Shown here piece by piece: positions 7,980 to 16,647 of a stretch of 24,011 nt of DNA (its first letter is position 1; each line of letters begins with the position of its first letter). This DNA comes from an uncultured bacterium. GTDB taxonomy: Bacteria > Patescibacteriota > Patescibacteriia > UBA1558 > GWA2-36-10. The notes under the pieces were generated by a model that was given only the letters and a program-made list of their open reading frames with translations, made no database searches and was not told where the DNA came from. The translations under genes were made by a program, and so were the position numbers. Location: the NCBI GenBank assembly GCA_937870675.1, contig CALMZN010000060.1, forward strand, positions 1-24,011, written 5' to 3'.

Positions 7980-8765
7980 ATGGGTATGAAAAAATCCTAT
8001 AAATGTTTTGCTATAGATATTTCTAAAAAAGCCGGAAAAATTATTAAAGATAATTTAAGAACGGATCATTTTAAGGATTATAAAGAAGATGGTTCGCCGG
8101 TGACTAAAGTAGATTTGGCCATTAATCAATTAATAGTTTCTTCGGTCAATAAATATTTTCCAGAGCACGACGTGTTAGCCGAAGAAGGTAATTCTTTGCA
8201 CAACAAAAGCGACTATATTTGGCTTTGTGATCCAATAGATGGCACTATACCATTTTCACACGGAATACCTCTGTGCACTTTTTCTCTGGCGCTAGTTTAC
8301 AAAGGCCAGCCAATATTAGGAGTTGTTTATGAGCCGTTTACTGATAAATTATTTTTTGCCGAAAAAGGCCAGGGTGCCTACCTTAACGGAAAAAAAATAA
8401 AAGTTTCCAACGCCAATACTCCCGAACATAGTTTAGTTGCCTTGGAATATTTTTATTACTCAATTTTCGATTTATCAGATTTGCTTGGTCTCTTAGAAAA
8501 AAAGAATATTCATGTCAGTAAATATTGCTCATTTATTTATGAAGCTATTTTGGTGGCTAATGGTGTCTACTTGGCAGCAATTTTTGCTGGAAAAACAGCT
8601 CATGATGCCGCGGCTATAAAAATTATTGTGGAAGAAGCTGGCGGCAAGGTGACAGACATTTTTGGTAATGAGCAGTCCTATAGTCAAGATATTAAAGGAG
8701 TGTTGGTTAGCAATGCCTTAACACATGATTTCTTTTTGGAGCAAATAAAAAAAATTGTTAAGTAA
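7980..8765 (+). CDS. Inositol monophosphatase family phosphatase
   Basis: 261 residues of the magnesium-dependent IMPase/FBPase superfamily. Metal ligands are visible: E68-E69 in LAEEG, D84-P-I-D87-G-T in WLCDPIDGT, and D209 in TAHDAAA, where the usual Trp-Asp is His-Asp. Other family features are DGSPVTKVDLAIN (37-49) and GAYLNGKKIKVS (132-143). Substrate cannot be told from sequence: inositol phosphate, PAP (CysQ-like), NADP or a sugar phosphate are all possible. The start may be either ATG, at 7980 or 7986. It is in line with dut and followed by a palindromic repeat, so it may end the dTMP transcript. Confidence 0.9.
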   Translation: MGMKKSYKCFAIDISKKAGKIIKDNLRTDHFKDYKEDGSPVTKVDLAINQLIVSSVNKYFPEHDVLAEEGNSLHNKSDYIWLCDPIDGTIPFSHGIPLCTFSLALVYKGQPILGVVYEPFTDKLFFAEKGQGAYLNGKKIKVSNANTPEHSLVALEYFYYSIFDLSDLLGLLEKKNIHVSKYCSFIYEAILVANGVYLAAIFAGKTAHDAAAIKIIVEEAGGKVTDIFGNEQSYSQDIKGVLVSNALTHDFFLEQIKKIVK

Positions 8766-8821
8766 AATTATATCAAATAAAGAAAATCTAGAATCGGAAG
8801 ATTTATACGATAAGCTTTAAT

Positions 8822-8928
8822 CTCGTCATTCTGGAGCGAACCGAGCTCAGCTCGGGTAGCGATAGAATCTACAAGTTTAAATTCACACGGTGGATTCTAT
8901 CGGCCACTAACGTGGCCTCCAGAATGAC
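8822..8928. repeat. Nested palindromic repeat, copy A (before tmk)
   Basis: Outer arms GTCATTCTGGAG (8825-8836) and CTCCAGAATGAC (8917-8928) are perfect complements. Middle arms CGATAGAATC (from 8860) and GATTCTATCG (8893-8902) are too. Between outer and middle arms sit two small hairpins, CCGAGC/GCTCGG (8841-8855) and GCCAC/GTGGC (8903-8916). Copy B at 16648-16754 shares outer and middle arms but not the side hairpins. It ends 12 bases before the tmk ATG. The rest of the 175-base spacer is AT-rich with nothing else clear. Confidence 0.85.
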
Positions 8929-8940
8929 AATAGAAACATT

Positions 8941-9555
8941 ATGTCAGGTAAATTCATCGTATTTGAAGGCGGAGAAAAATCAGGAAAAAGCACACAGCTA
9001 GAATTGCTGAAAAAATATTTGGAAGATAAAAATTTTCAAGTTGTTTTGACGCGCGAGCCGGGTAGTAAATTGTCTACTATCACTCGACAAATTAGAGAAA
9101 TTATTTTGAATAATAAAAATACTAATCTGACGGCTCGCGCCGAATTATTATTATTTTTGGCAGATCGCTCGCAACATGTGTCAGAAATTGTAAAGCCCGC
9201 TTTGGAGCAAGGAAAAATTGTATTGTGTGACCGTTTTGATGGCTCTACTTTTGCCTATCAGGGAGCAGCTAGAAACCTGAAATTAGAGGAAATAAAGCCC
9301 ATGAATAATTGGGCAAAATTCGGCTTAGAGCCCGATTTGGTGGTATACTTAGATATAACGCCCGAACAAGCGGCTGCCAGATCCAGAGATGAAAAATACG
9401 ACCGTTTGGACGCAGAAGCTAAGAGTTTTCATGAGGCAGTGCGGGCTGGCTATTTAGAGCAGGCCAAACAGCCAAATTGGTTTACAGTATCGGCTGTGGG
9501 TGATATTCAAGAAATTGCTACTAAAATTCAAATAGCAGTTGATAAAATTTTATGA
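8941..9555 (+). CDS. tmk: Thymidylate kinase
   Basis: Phosphorylates dTMP to dTDP with ATP, the step after ThyX. The 204 residues are the usual length. Visible features are the P-loop GGEKSGKST (about 10-18), TREPGS (37-42) for the catalytic region, CDRFDGSTFAYQGAAR (96-111) with the DR motif and Tyr-Gln-Gly contact, and LDITPEQAAARSRDEKYDRLD (about 137-157) leading into the LID. The acidic E12 in the P-loop is a variant of the D or E common there. The start codon lies 12 bases beyond a palindromic repeat, and no Shine-Dalgarno site is apparent. The stop overlaps the gatB start (ATGA). Confidence 0.95.
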   Translation: MSGKFIVFEGGEKSGKSTQLELLKKYLEDKNFQVVLTREPGSKLSTITRQIREIILNNKNTNLTARAELLLFLADRSQHVSEIVKPALEQGKIVLCDRFDGSTFAYQGAARNLKLEEIKPMNNWAKFGLEPDLVVYLDITPEQAAARSRDEKYDRLDAEAKSFHEAVRAGYLEQAKQPNWFTVSAVGDIQEIATKIQIAVDKIL

Positions 9556-11057
9556 GTAAATACGAAACAATAATTGGTTTAGAAATTCACTTGCAGCTCA
9601 AAACAAAAAGCAAAATGTTTTGCGCTTGTTCCAATGATGGTGAAAATCAAAAGCCCAACACCACTGTTTGTCCGATTTGTTTGGGACATCCCGGTACTTT
9701 GCCAGTAGTCAACAAAGAAGCCATCAAACTAGCCGTTTTAATGGCCAAGGCCTTAAATTTTAAGATAAATAAAAAATCCAAGTTTGATCGTAAAAATTAT
9801 TTTTATCCGGATTTGCCAAAGGGCTATCAGATTTCGCAATTTGATGAACCCTTGGCTTCTGACGGACACCTAATCATAGAGCATGATAAAAAGAAAATAA
9901 GGATTGGCTTGGAGCGCTTGCACGTCGAAGAGGACTCGGCTAAAAATATTCATCAAAAAAATGAGACGCTGGTAGATTTCAATCGCGCTGGTACACCGCT
10001 AGCTGAAATAGTGACTAAGCCGGATTTTCGCGAGCCAAATCAGGCCAAAATATTTTTGCAGGAGCTTAGGGAGATTGCTCGCTATTTGGGTGTGTCTGAT
10101 GCTGATATGGAAAAAGGGCATTTAAGATGCGATGCTAATATTTCTTTACGGCCACGTGGTGACTTGAAGCTTTATCCTAAGACGGAGATAAAAAATATCA
10201 ACTCCTTCAAAGCTGTGGAAAAAGCCCTGCATTATGAAGTGGAGCGCCAGAGCAAGCTGTGGGAGCGAAGACAAGCGCCAAAAGTGACAGCTACTCGTGG
10301 CTGGGATGATGATAAGCAAATCACTGTGGAACAAAGGACCAAAGAGGGTTCGTCAGATTATCGCTATTTTCCAGAGCCAGATTTGCCACCGCTTATTATT
10401 GATAAAGAGATTTTGGACTTTGCCAAGCAGAATTTGCCAGAATTACCCTTGGCTAGGCAAAATCGTTTTCAAAAGGAATATGGCTTGAATCAAGAGGAGG
10501 CCAGATTTTTGGTCAGCGAAAAATTTTGGTCCGGCTACTACGAGCAAGTAATGAGTGAGCTTCGGGCTTGGCTGTGCCGAGCAGAAAAAATTGATCCCGA
10601 TAGCGCCAAAGCCGATAAAATATGGGAGGAACACAAGGACAAATTTAGTAAGCTTACTTTTGGTTGGCTGACTACAGAATTGTTCAAATTATTGGGCAAC
10701 TATTCTGATTTTACCAAAACAAAAATTAGTCCGGAAAATATGGCTGAGTTGATAAAACTTGTTTACCAAAAAAAAATAAACAGCTCGGCTGGTCAAAGTA
10801 TTTTGGCTCGAATGTATAAAACGGGTGATGATCCGTCAGTATTAGCGGAAAAAATGGACTTAGCGCAAATTGATGATGCTGGCACGCTAGAAGATATGGT
10901 AATGAAAGTAATTATGCTACACCCAGAACAGACAGAAAAATATCACTCGGGCAAGATTGCTCTCTTGCAATTTTTTGTGGGGCTAGTCATGAAAGAAAGT
11001 AAAGGCAAAGCCAATCCGCAGAAGGTAGAGGAAATGCTAAAAGATAAATTGAAATAA
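9552..11057 (+). CDS. gatB: Asp-tRNA(Asn)/Glu-tRNA(Gln) amidotransferase subunit B
   Basis: Subunit B of GatCAB, which makes Gln-tRNA(Gln) and/or Asn-tRNA(Asn) from mischarged precursors; it binds tRNA and hosts the kinase step. The 501 residues are near family length. Signatures include GLEIHLQLKTKSKMFCACS with VCPICLGHPGTLPVVN (zinc cysteines), FDRKNYFYPDLPKGYQISQ, RLHVEEDSAK, DFNRAGTPLAEIVTKPD, and RCDANISLRP. The helical and YqeY-like tail ends KGKANPQKVEEMLKDKL. No gatA or gatC is in the window, so the complex must be completed elsewhere. It overlaps tmk by 4 bases and converges on miaA across a shared terminator. Confidence 0.97.
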   Translation: MSKYETIIGLEIHLQLKTKSKMFCACSNDGENQKPNTTVCPICLGHPGTLPVVNKEAIKLAVLMAKALNFKINKKSKFDRKNYFYPDLPKGYQISQFDEPLASDGHLIIEHDKKKIRIGLERLHVEEDSAKNIHQKNETLVDFNRAGTPLAEIVTKPDFREPNQAKIFLQELREIARYLGVSDADMEKGHLRCDANISLRPRGDLKLYPKTEIKNINSFKAVEKALHYEVERQSKLWERRQAPKVTATRGWDDDKQITVEQRTKEGSSDYRYFPEPDLPPLIIDKEILDFAKQNLPELPLARQNRFQKEYGLNQEEARFLVSEKFWSGYYEQVMSELRAWLCRAEKIDPDSAKADKIWEEHKDKFSKLTFGWLTTELFKLLGNYSDFTKTKISPENMAELIKLVYQKKINSSAGQSILARMYKTGDDPSVLAEKMDLAQIDDAGTLEDMVMKVIMLHPEQTEKYHSGKIALLQFFVGLVMKESKGKANPQKVEEMLKDKLK

Positions 11058-11062
11058 AATAA

Positions 11063-11209
11063 AAAAGCCCGCTGGCCCCGTACTGTCATTCCCGCGAAAG
11101 CGGGAATCTACCGTTATTATACCTTACGGCAAATCAATGGTAGATCTAGGGATCCCTGCCTGCCGGCAGGCAGGAAGTCCGGGATGACACAGGGGACCAG
11201 CGGGCTTTT
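11063..11209. terminator. Bidirectional terminator with a palindromic repeat in its loop
   Basis: Arms AAAAGCCCGCTGGCCCC (11063-11079) and GGGG-A-CCAGCGGGCTTTT (11192-11209) pair with one bulged A. A-rich and T-rich flanks make it work both ways, for gatB (plus) and the miaA unit (minus). The loop, instead of a few bases, is the repeat at 11084-11190. Confidence 0.85.
11084..11190. repeat. GTCATTCCCG-type nested palindromic repeat
   Basis: Outer arms GTCATTCCCG and CGGGATGAC, then the small hairpin CCCGC-GAAA-GCGGG. Next come middle arms ATCTACC and GGTAGAT enclosing CCGT/ACGG, and a 20-base self-complementary block CCTGCCTGCC/GGCAGGCAGG at 11156-11175. Terminal GTCATTC and central ATCTA recall the copies before tmk and thrS. 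It fills the loop of the gatB/miaA terminator. Confidence 0.8.
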
Positions 11210-11212
11210 AGA

Positions 11213-12118
11213 TTATGCCAAAAAGTTTTTGGTCATTTTTTCAATATCTTCAAAAGACAAATTCCAGCTTATTTTTATAGCCTGTTTTTCCAGGCGTCTA
11301 AACCAAGTCATTTGGCGCTTGGCATAATGGCGGGTATTTTTTTTAATTAAATCAATAGCTGTATCCAGACATATTTTACCATCTAAATATTGGATAATTT
11401 CTTTATAGCCAATACCACTTAGAGCCGGAGTGTCTTTAGGTGGGTACTGGGCATATATTTTTTTGACTTCATCAACTAAGCCAATTTTTATCATTTGGTC
11501 AACCCGCTGATCAATTTTTTTGTACAGCTCATTTCTATCTGGATTTAGGCCAAAAATAAGGTAGTCAAAAGCACAGGGCGCGGATACTTGTCCACTTTTT
11601 AAACTTTTTTTGAAAGCCAAAACATATTCTAAGGCGCGTAAGACGCGGACTTTATTATTGACGTCAATGCTTTCTAATATTTCTGGGTCAGAAATTTTTA
11701 GTTGCTTGATCAATTGTGGCAAAGTATATTGCTGTAGTTCTTGGCGTAAAACAAGGTTAGTTTCTGGAATCTGATAATTTTGTAAAATAGAGGAGAGATA
11801 CAGTCCAGTGCCACCACAGATGATCGGAACTTTATGTTCACTGGTAATATGAGCGATGGTTTTAAAAGCGGCTTGTTGCCAATCATGCAAAGAATAATCT
11901 TGGTTTGGTTTTACAATATCCAATAAATAATGTTTGACGCCGTCTTGTTCAGCTAAGGTAGTTTTATTACTGCCGATGTCTAGACCTTGGTATATTTGTC
12001 TGGAGTCAGCGGAAATTATTTCACCATTAAATTTTTTGGCCAAAGAAACGGCCAAAGCCGACTTGCCAGAAGCAGTCGGGCCTAAAATTACTATGATTTT
12101 TGATTTATTATCGCTCAT
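11213..12118 (-). CDS. miaA: tRNA dimethylallyltransferase MiaA
   Basis: Adds the isopentenyl group to N6 of A37 in tRNAs reading UNN codons; MiaB then methylthiolates the product. The 301 residues are a normal length. The P-loop GPTASGKS is at 13-20, followed by the DSRQIYQGLDIGSNK segment with the catalytic-type Asp, HYLLDIVKP, and ICGGTGLYLSSIL. The C-terminal tRNA-contact region has ALSGIGYKEIIQYL and TRHYAKRQMTWFRR. It is the last gene of the thrS-guaB-miaB-miaA run and overlaps the 3' end of miaB by 11 bases. Confidence 0.96.
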   Translation of the reverse strand: MSDNKSKIIVILGPTASGKSALAVSLAKKFNGEIISADSRQIYQGLDIGSNKTTLAEQDGVKHYLLDIVKPNQDYSLHDWQQAAFKTIAHITSEHKVPIICGGTGLYLSSILQNYQIPETNLVLRQELQQYTLPQLIKQLKISDPEILESIDVNNKVRVLRALEYVLAFKKSLKSGQVSAPCAFDYLIFGLNPDRNELYKKIDQRVDQMIKIGLVDEVKKIYAQYPPKDTPALSGIGYKEIIQYLDGKICLDTAIDLIKKNTRHYAKRQMTWFRRLEKQAIKISWNLSFEDIEKMTKNFLA

Positions 12119-13412
12119 TTATTTTTGCTTCCACACCCCAATTGAGGGCTTTATTTATTTTTACTTTGACGAAACGGCCAATTTTTAGCGGTTTTTTAGT
12201 CAAAATTTTGACTGTCGTATAGTTGGCTAGTTTGCCTAAATTTAGCCAATTTTGGCCTATTTTTTTGTGTTGGTCAATTAATACTAAACCATCTTGCCCG
12301 ACTAGTTTTTTGTTAAAAATGAGTGATTGCTGACCAATAAGTTTATTTAATTCTTGCCAGCGTTTTTTCTTGATGCTTTTTGGCACCTCATCTTTATATA
12401 GTTTGGCAGCTGTGGTGCCTGATCGAGAAGAGTATTGAGCAAAGTAAGCAGTGTTGTATTTTATTTCTTTTACTAATTTTAGAGTTTCTTTAAATTGAGC
12501 TTCGGTCTCAGTTGGGAAGCCGACAATTATATCAGTAGAGATTGCTAGGTCAGGAATGCTCTGGCGGATTTTTTTGATTAATTTTTTATAATGAGCAACA
12601 GTGTAGTGTCGATTCATTTTTTTGAGTATTGCGTCAGATCCGGACTGTACTGGTAAATGCAAATAATGTGTCAAATTTTTACTTTTGGCCATGGCTTGGA
12701 TCAATTCATCAGACATATCATAAGGGTGGCTGGTCAAAAATTTTAGCCAAAAATTTTTACCCAAAGCATCAATTTTTTTTAGTAATTCCGGAAATTTTAT
12801 TTCCTGCTTACGATCTAGGCCGTAACTATTTACATTTTGTCCTAGTAAAATAATTTCTTTGTATCCTTTTTTTAATAATTCTTTGACTTCGGCAATTATT
12901 TGTTCACTCGGTCGGGAAGTTTCTCGGCCACGAGTATAGGGTACAGCGCAATAAGAGCAAAATTTATTACAACCAGTCATGATTGGCACATAAGCGCGAT
13001 AGTCAGAACTGTAGCTAGGTGCAATATCAAAAAAATTAGGCAGGGACAGCTTTTCTTCTAGTGCAATATTTTTTAGATCTTTAGCTAGATTATTTAAATG
13101 ATTGATATCAATAAATAAATCAAATTTGTGAGCTAATTTTTTTCGGTCAGCGGGCAAAACACAGCCAGACAGTAGAGTGATCAGTGGCCGTTTTTCTTTG
13201 ACCAAACTCCATTCACGGAGCTTGCCATAAAGGCGATCCACAGCGGCTTGGCGTACTGAGCAAGCAACCAAGCCAATCAAGTCGGCTTCTTTTTCATTTT
13301 GAGTTTCTGTGTAGCCGATTTTTTTCAAAATCGTAGCCAATCTTTCAGCGTCAGAAGTATTCATCTGACAACCAAAGATTATTAAATGAAATTTTTTTAT
13401 ACTTTTTCCCAT
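12108..13412 (-). CDS. miaB: tRNA-2-methylthio-N6-dimethylallyladenosine synthase MiaB
   Basis: A radical-SAM methylthiotransferase that converts i6A37 to ms2i6A37. The 434 residues hold all six cluster cysteines. C15 (FGCQMNTSDAE), C51 (ACSVRQ) and C84 (SGCV) bind the auxiliary iron-sulfur cluster, and CNKFCSYC (C148, C152, C155) binds the SAM cluster. Next come GRETSRP, EIILLGQNVNSYG, LHLPVQSGSD and STDIIVGFPTET, typical of MiaB. The C-terminal TRAM domain is about residues 370-430. MiaB rather than MtaB or RimO is supported by these motifs and by the overlapping miaA, which makes its substrate. The start shares one base with the guaB stop (TAATG). Confidence 0.96.
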   Translation of the reverse strand: MGKSIKKFHLIIFGCQMNTSDAERLATILKKIGYTETQNEKEADLIGLVACSVRQAAVDRLYGKLREWSLVKEKRPLITLLSGCVLPADRKKLAHKFDLFIDINHLNNLAKDLKNIALEEKLSLPNFFDIAPSYSSDYRAYVPIMTGCNKFCSYCAVPYTRGRETSRPSEQIIAEVKELLKKGYKEIILLGQNVNSYGLDRKQEIKFPELLKKIDALGKNFWLKFLTSHPYDMSDELIQAMAKSKNLTHYLHLPVQSGSDAILKKMNRHYTVAHYKKLIKKIRQSIPDLAISTDIIVGFPTETEAQFKETLKLVKEIKYNTAYFAQYSSRSGTTAAKLYKDEVPKSIKKKRWQELNKLIGQQSLIFNKKLVGQDGLVLIDQHKKIGQNWLNLGKLANYTTVKILTKKPLKIGRFVKVKINKALNWGVEAKINER

Positions 13413-14830
13413 TAGATTACTTCATTATCATGTGAGCCGGATTCTATCTGGCCAGAGTGGGTGATGCGTATAAACTCGGCATTATTTCTTAGTTCAGCTA
13501 AATTGCGAGCATTACCATAACTCATGCCACTTCTTAAGCCACCAATATATTGGTTGATAATATTTTGGACTGGCCCACGATAAGGCACGCGCGCTTCAAT
13601 GCCTTCGGGAGTGATTTGGTTGAAATTTTCTTTGGCATCGGGCCGGGATAAAGAGGCGGTAAGTGAGGCCATACCGCGAGATATTTTGTATTGACGGCCT
13701 TTGTAGTTGAGAGTCGGGCCTGGTGTTTCTTCGGTGCCAGCAAATTGCCCGCCAATCATGACAGTGTCAGACCCAGCGGCTAGGGCCTTGACCAAGTCAG
13801 CGGGCTGTTTGATACCGCCATCAGCCAATAAAGGTATGCCGGCTTGCCGGCAAACTGGCGCGATATTGAAAATAGCGGTCAATTGTGGCACACCAAAACC
13901 AGTGGTGATTCTGGTGGTGCAGATTGAGCCCGGTCCAATGCCGACTTTGACTGCCTGTACGCCAGCGCTTATCAAATCACGAGCGGCTTGGGCAGTAGCA
14001 ATATTGCCACCTATTAAATTAATATTTGGATATTTATTGCGAATAGCATCAATAGCTCTTAATTCATTGATCGAGTGTCCATGAGCAATATCAACCACCA
14101 AAACATCAGCTTCGGCCTCAACTAAAGCTTGGGCTCGTTCCAAAAATCCTTCGCGGACTCCGATGGCCGCTCCAACTAATAATCGACCCTTGTTATCTTT
14201 GCTGGCTTGCTTGTTGTTGAGATTGCGACTGATGTCAGTGGCCGTGATCAGACCCACGATGTTAAACTCGGCGTCAACTAAGGGTAATTTTTCAATTTTG
14301 TAGCTTTTCATCAGGGCTTTGGCCTCCTCGGGGCTGACATCAGGAGCGGCAGTAATAAGCTTGCTTTTGGGAGTCATCAAGTCAGAGACCAAAACATTGT
14401 CATTGGTGGCAAAGAGCATATCGCGGTGGGTAATGATGCCTAATAATTTGTGGCCATCAGCCGTCACCAAAAAGCTGGTGCAGTTTAATTCGGTAATCTT
14501 AGTTTTAACTTCCGCTAGAGTGCGGTCGGGATGAATAGTAAAAGGATTGTCAATAATAAGATTTTGTTTTCTTTTGACTTTAATTACTTCTTTGACCTGC
14601 GTTTCTATATCACAAAAACGATGAATAATACCAATACCACCAGCCAAAGACATAGCAATGGCCATGCGGTTTTCCGTCACAGTGTCCATGTTGGCGCTGA
14701 CTAAGGGTATTTTGAGAGAGATGTTTTTAGTTAAGTTGGCAGTGATGTCAACATCCTGACGGGATTGGACATCAGATTTTTTGGGCACAAGCAAAACATC
14801 ATCGTAAGTAAGGGCGGTTTTGATTTCCAT
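13412..14830 (-). CDS. guaB: IMP dehydrogenase
   Basis: Oxidises IMP to XMP with NAD+, the committed step to GMP. The 472 residues have the TIM barrel starting TYDDVLLVP, interrupted by two CBS domains at about 92-210 (HRDMLFATN; ATDISRN), which usually sense adenine or guanine nucleotides. The catalytic loop GIGPGSICTTR has C304. ADGGIKQPADLVKALAAGSD binds phosphate, and the flap region has EGIEARVPYRGPV. A Shine-Dalgarno-like AAAGGA lies shortly before the ATG. It starts 12 bases after thrS ends and overlaps miaB by one base, so thrS leader control should extend to it. Confidence 0.97.
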   Translation of the reverse strand: MEIKTALTYDDVLLVPKKSDVQSRQDVDITANLTKNISLKIPLVSANMDTVTENRMAIAMSLAGGIGIIHRFCDIETQVKEVIKVKRKQNLIIDNPFTIHPDRTLAEVKTKITELNCTSFLVTADGHKLLGIITHRDMLFATNDNVLVSDLMTPKSKLITAAPDVSPEEAKALMKSYKIEKLPLVDAEFNIVGLITATDISRNLNNKQASKDNKGRLLVGAAIGVREGFLERAQALVEAEADVLVVDIAHGHSINELRAIDAIRNKYPNINLIGGNIATAQAARDLISAGVQAVKVGIGPGSICTTRITTGFGVPQLTAIFNIAPVCRQAGIPLLADGGIKQPADLVKALAAGSDTVMIGGQFAGTEETPGPTLNYKGRQYKISRGMASLTASLSRPDAKENFNQITPEGIEARVPYRGPVQNIINQYIGGLRSGMSYGNARNLAELRNNAEFIRITHSGQIESGSHDNEVI

Positions 14831-14842
14831 ATTTTTCCTTTC

Positions 14843-16633
14843 TTATAGGTTTAAATCACGATGTTTGATTTGGGTTTTTATTTTGTCGATGAATTTTTGT
14901 TTTTCTATATTTAATAAATCTTTTTGTCCGCGTACGCGTACTGCCAAATCATCAGAGCCCATTTCTTTGTCGCCAATCACTAGCGTGTAAGGGATTTTCT
15001 CATGAGATGCTTTGCGGATTTTATTGCCCACGGTTTCGTCTAGGTCATCAAGCTCGGTGCGGATGCCTTCAGCTAAAAATTCGCTTTGTAGTTTTTTGGC
15101 AAAATCAGTGTGAGTTGCGCCAACAGTCAATATTTTTATTTGCACGGGTGAGAGCCAGAGAGGGAAAGCGCCAGCATAATTTTCTATTAGTAGGCCTATG
15201 AATCTTTCAAAAGAACCAAATAAGGCGCGATGCAACATGTAGGGCTGTTCATCCTTACCTTGATCATTAGTAAATTGTAGATCAAATCTAGCCGGTAAGT
15301 TGAAATCAAATTGTAAAGTGCTACATTGCCATTCGCGGCCCAAGATATCCTTTATTTTATAGTCCAACTTGGGACCATAAAAAGCCGCTTCACCAACCTC
15401 TTTGACATAGTCCAATTTTTCTTCTTTAGCTACTTCTTCTAAGACGGCTTCGGTAAACTGCCAGCCCTCATCATTACCACTGTATTTTTCCTTGTTTTTT
15501 GGGTCGCGCAGAGATAGATAGACTTTATAATCATTAAAACCGAAAGAAGAAAAAATAAACTTGATAAATCTGGCTACGCGTTTTAATTCTTCTTTAACTT
15601 GGTCGCGACTGCAGATAATATGAGCATCATCTTGGGTAAAGCCACGGACACGAGTCAAACCCGATAATTCACCGGATTTTTCATAGCGATAGACGGTACC
15701 GCATTCGGCCCAGCGGATGGGCAGTTCTTTGTAGCTTCTAGGTCTGGATTTGTAGAGCATGACATGAAAGGGACAGTTCATTGGTTTTAGCAAATATTCT
15801 TCCTTAACTTTGTTTTTTTTGCCCTCTTTGGCTTCTTCCAAACTTTGCCCAACCTCCAAGGGTGGATACATGCTACTGCTATAAAATCCCCAGTGTCCGG
15901 AAGTTTCCCACAAACTGCGACTGCCGATATGCGGTCCGCGGACTAACTCATAGTCGTTTTTTAAATGTTCTTCATACCAAAAATTTTCCATTACTCGCCA
16001 GAGCATGGCTCCTTTTGGTTGCCACAGCACCAAACCATGACCTACAAGTGGGTCAATAATAAATAGATCCAAATCTTTACCTATCTTGCGATGGTCGCGG
16101 AGTTTGGCTTGCTCCAGCATATTGAGATGCACGGCCAGTTCTTTGCGGTTAGCAAACGCTAAACCATAAATTCTGGTCATCATTTTATTTTTTTCATCAC
16201 CGCGCCAATAAGCGCCAGCTAGGTGGGTCAGCTTAAAGCCATCGCCGGGAATTTCTTTGGTGTTTTTGATATGTGGTCCAGCGCACAGGTCTTCAAAATC
16301 TCCAGAAGCATAAAAAGAAATTTTTTCATCTTTTCCTAAATCGTTTATCAGCTCTTCTTTGAAGTTTTGTTTGAGTGATTTTACTTTTTTCAAAGCATCT
16401 TCACGACTGACAGTAGTTTTTTTGAATTCAATATTTTGTTTGATCAGCTCTTGCATGATTTTTTCTATTTCTGGTAAATCAGCGTCAGATAATTTTTCTG
16501 GTAATAGGAAATCATAATAAAAACCATTATCAATGGTTGGTCCAATACCAAGCTTGGCATCAGGAAATTTTTTTAAGATCGCCATAGCCATGATGTGCGA
16601 TAGCGAGTGTCGAATTTCTTCAATGTTTTTCAT
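14843..16633 (-). CDS. thrS: Threonyl-tRNA synthetase without TGS domain
   Basis: Charges tRNA(Thr). The 596 residues begin almost directly in the editing domain: H9 and H13 (HSLSH), then C117 and H121 (LCAGPH), the four zinc-like residues that hydrolyse Ser-tRNA(Thr). The N-terminal TGS (N1) domain of about 60 residues, present in E. coli ThrRS (642 residues), is absent, and no upstream in-frame extension is evident. The class II core has KPMNCPFHVM (zinc Cys), RVRGFTQDDAHI (motif 2), and motif 3 with LHRALFGSFERFIG. The anticodon-binding domain starts near PVQIKILTVG. It leads the guaB-miaB-miaA unit and lies behind the T-box leader at 16782-17004. Confidence 0.96.
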   Translation of the reverse strand: MKNIEEIRHSLSHIMAMAILKKFPDAKLGIGPTIDNGFYYDFLLPEKLSDADLPEIEKIMQELIKQNIEFKKTTVSREDALKKVKSLKQNFKEELINDLGKDEKISFYASGDFEDLCAGPHIKNTKEIPGDGFKLTHLAGAYWRGDEKNKMMTRIYGLAFANRKELAVHLNMLEQAKLRDHRKIGKDLDLFIIDPLVGHGLVLWQPKGAMLWRVMENFWYEEHLKNDYELVRGPHIGSRSLWETSGHWGFYSSSMYPPLEVGQSLEEAKEGKKNKVKEEYLLKPMNCPFHVMLYKSRPRSYKELPIRWAECGTVYRYEKSGELSGLTRVRGFTQDDAHIICSRDQVKEELKRVARFIKFIFSSFGFNDYKVYLSLRDPKNKEKYSGNDEGWQFTEAVLEEVAKEEKLDYVKEVGEAAFYGPKLDYKIKDILGREWQCSTLQFDFNLPARFDLQFTNDQGKDEQPYMLHRALFGSFERFIGLLIENYAGAFPLWLSPVQIKILTVGATHTDFAKKLQSEFLAEGIRTELDDLDETVGNKIRKASHEKIPYTLVIGDKEMGSDDLAVRVRGQKDLLNIEKQKFIDKIKTQIKHRDLNL

Positions 16634-16647
16634 ATGTTTTCTTTCTC

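Noticed and set aside
8822..11190. Palindromic repeats as a CRISPR array
   Set aside because: Copies are single, far apart, differ in inner parts, and have no regularly spaced unique spacers.
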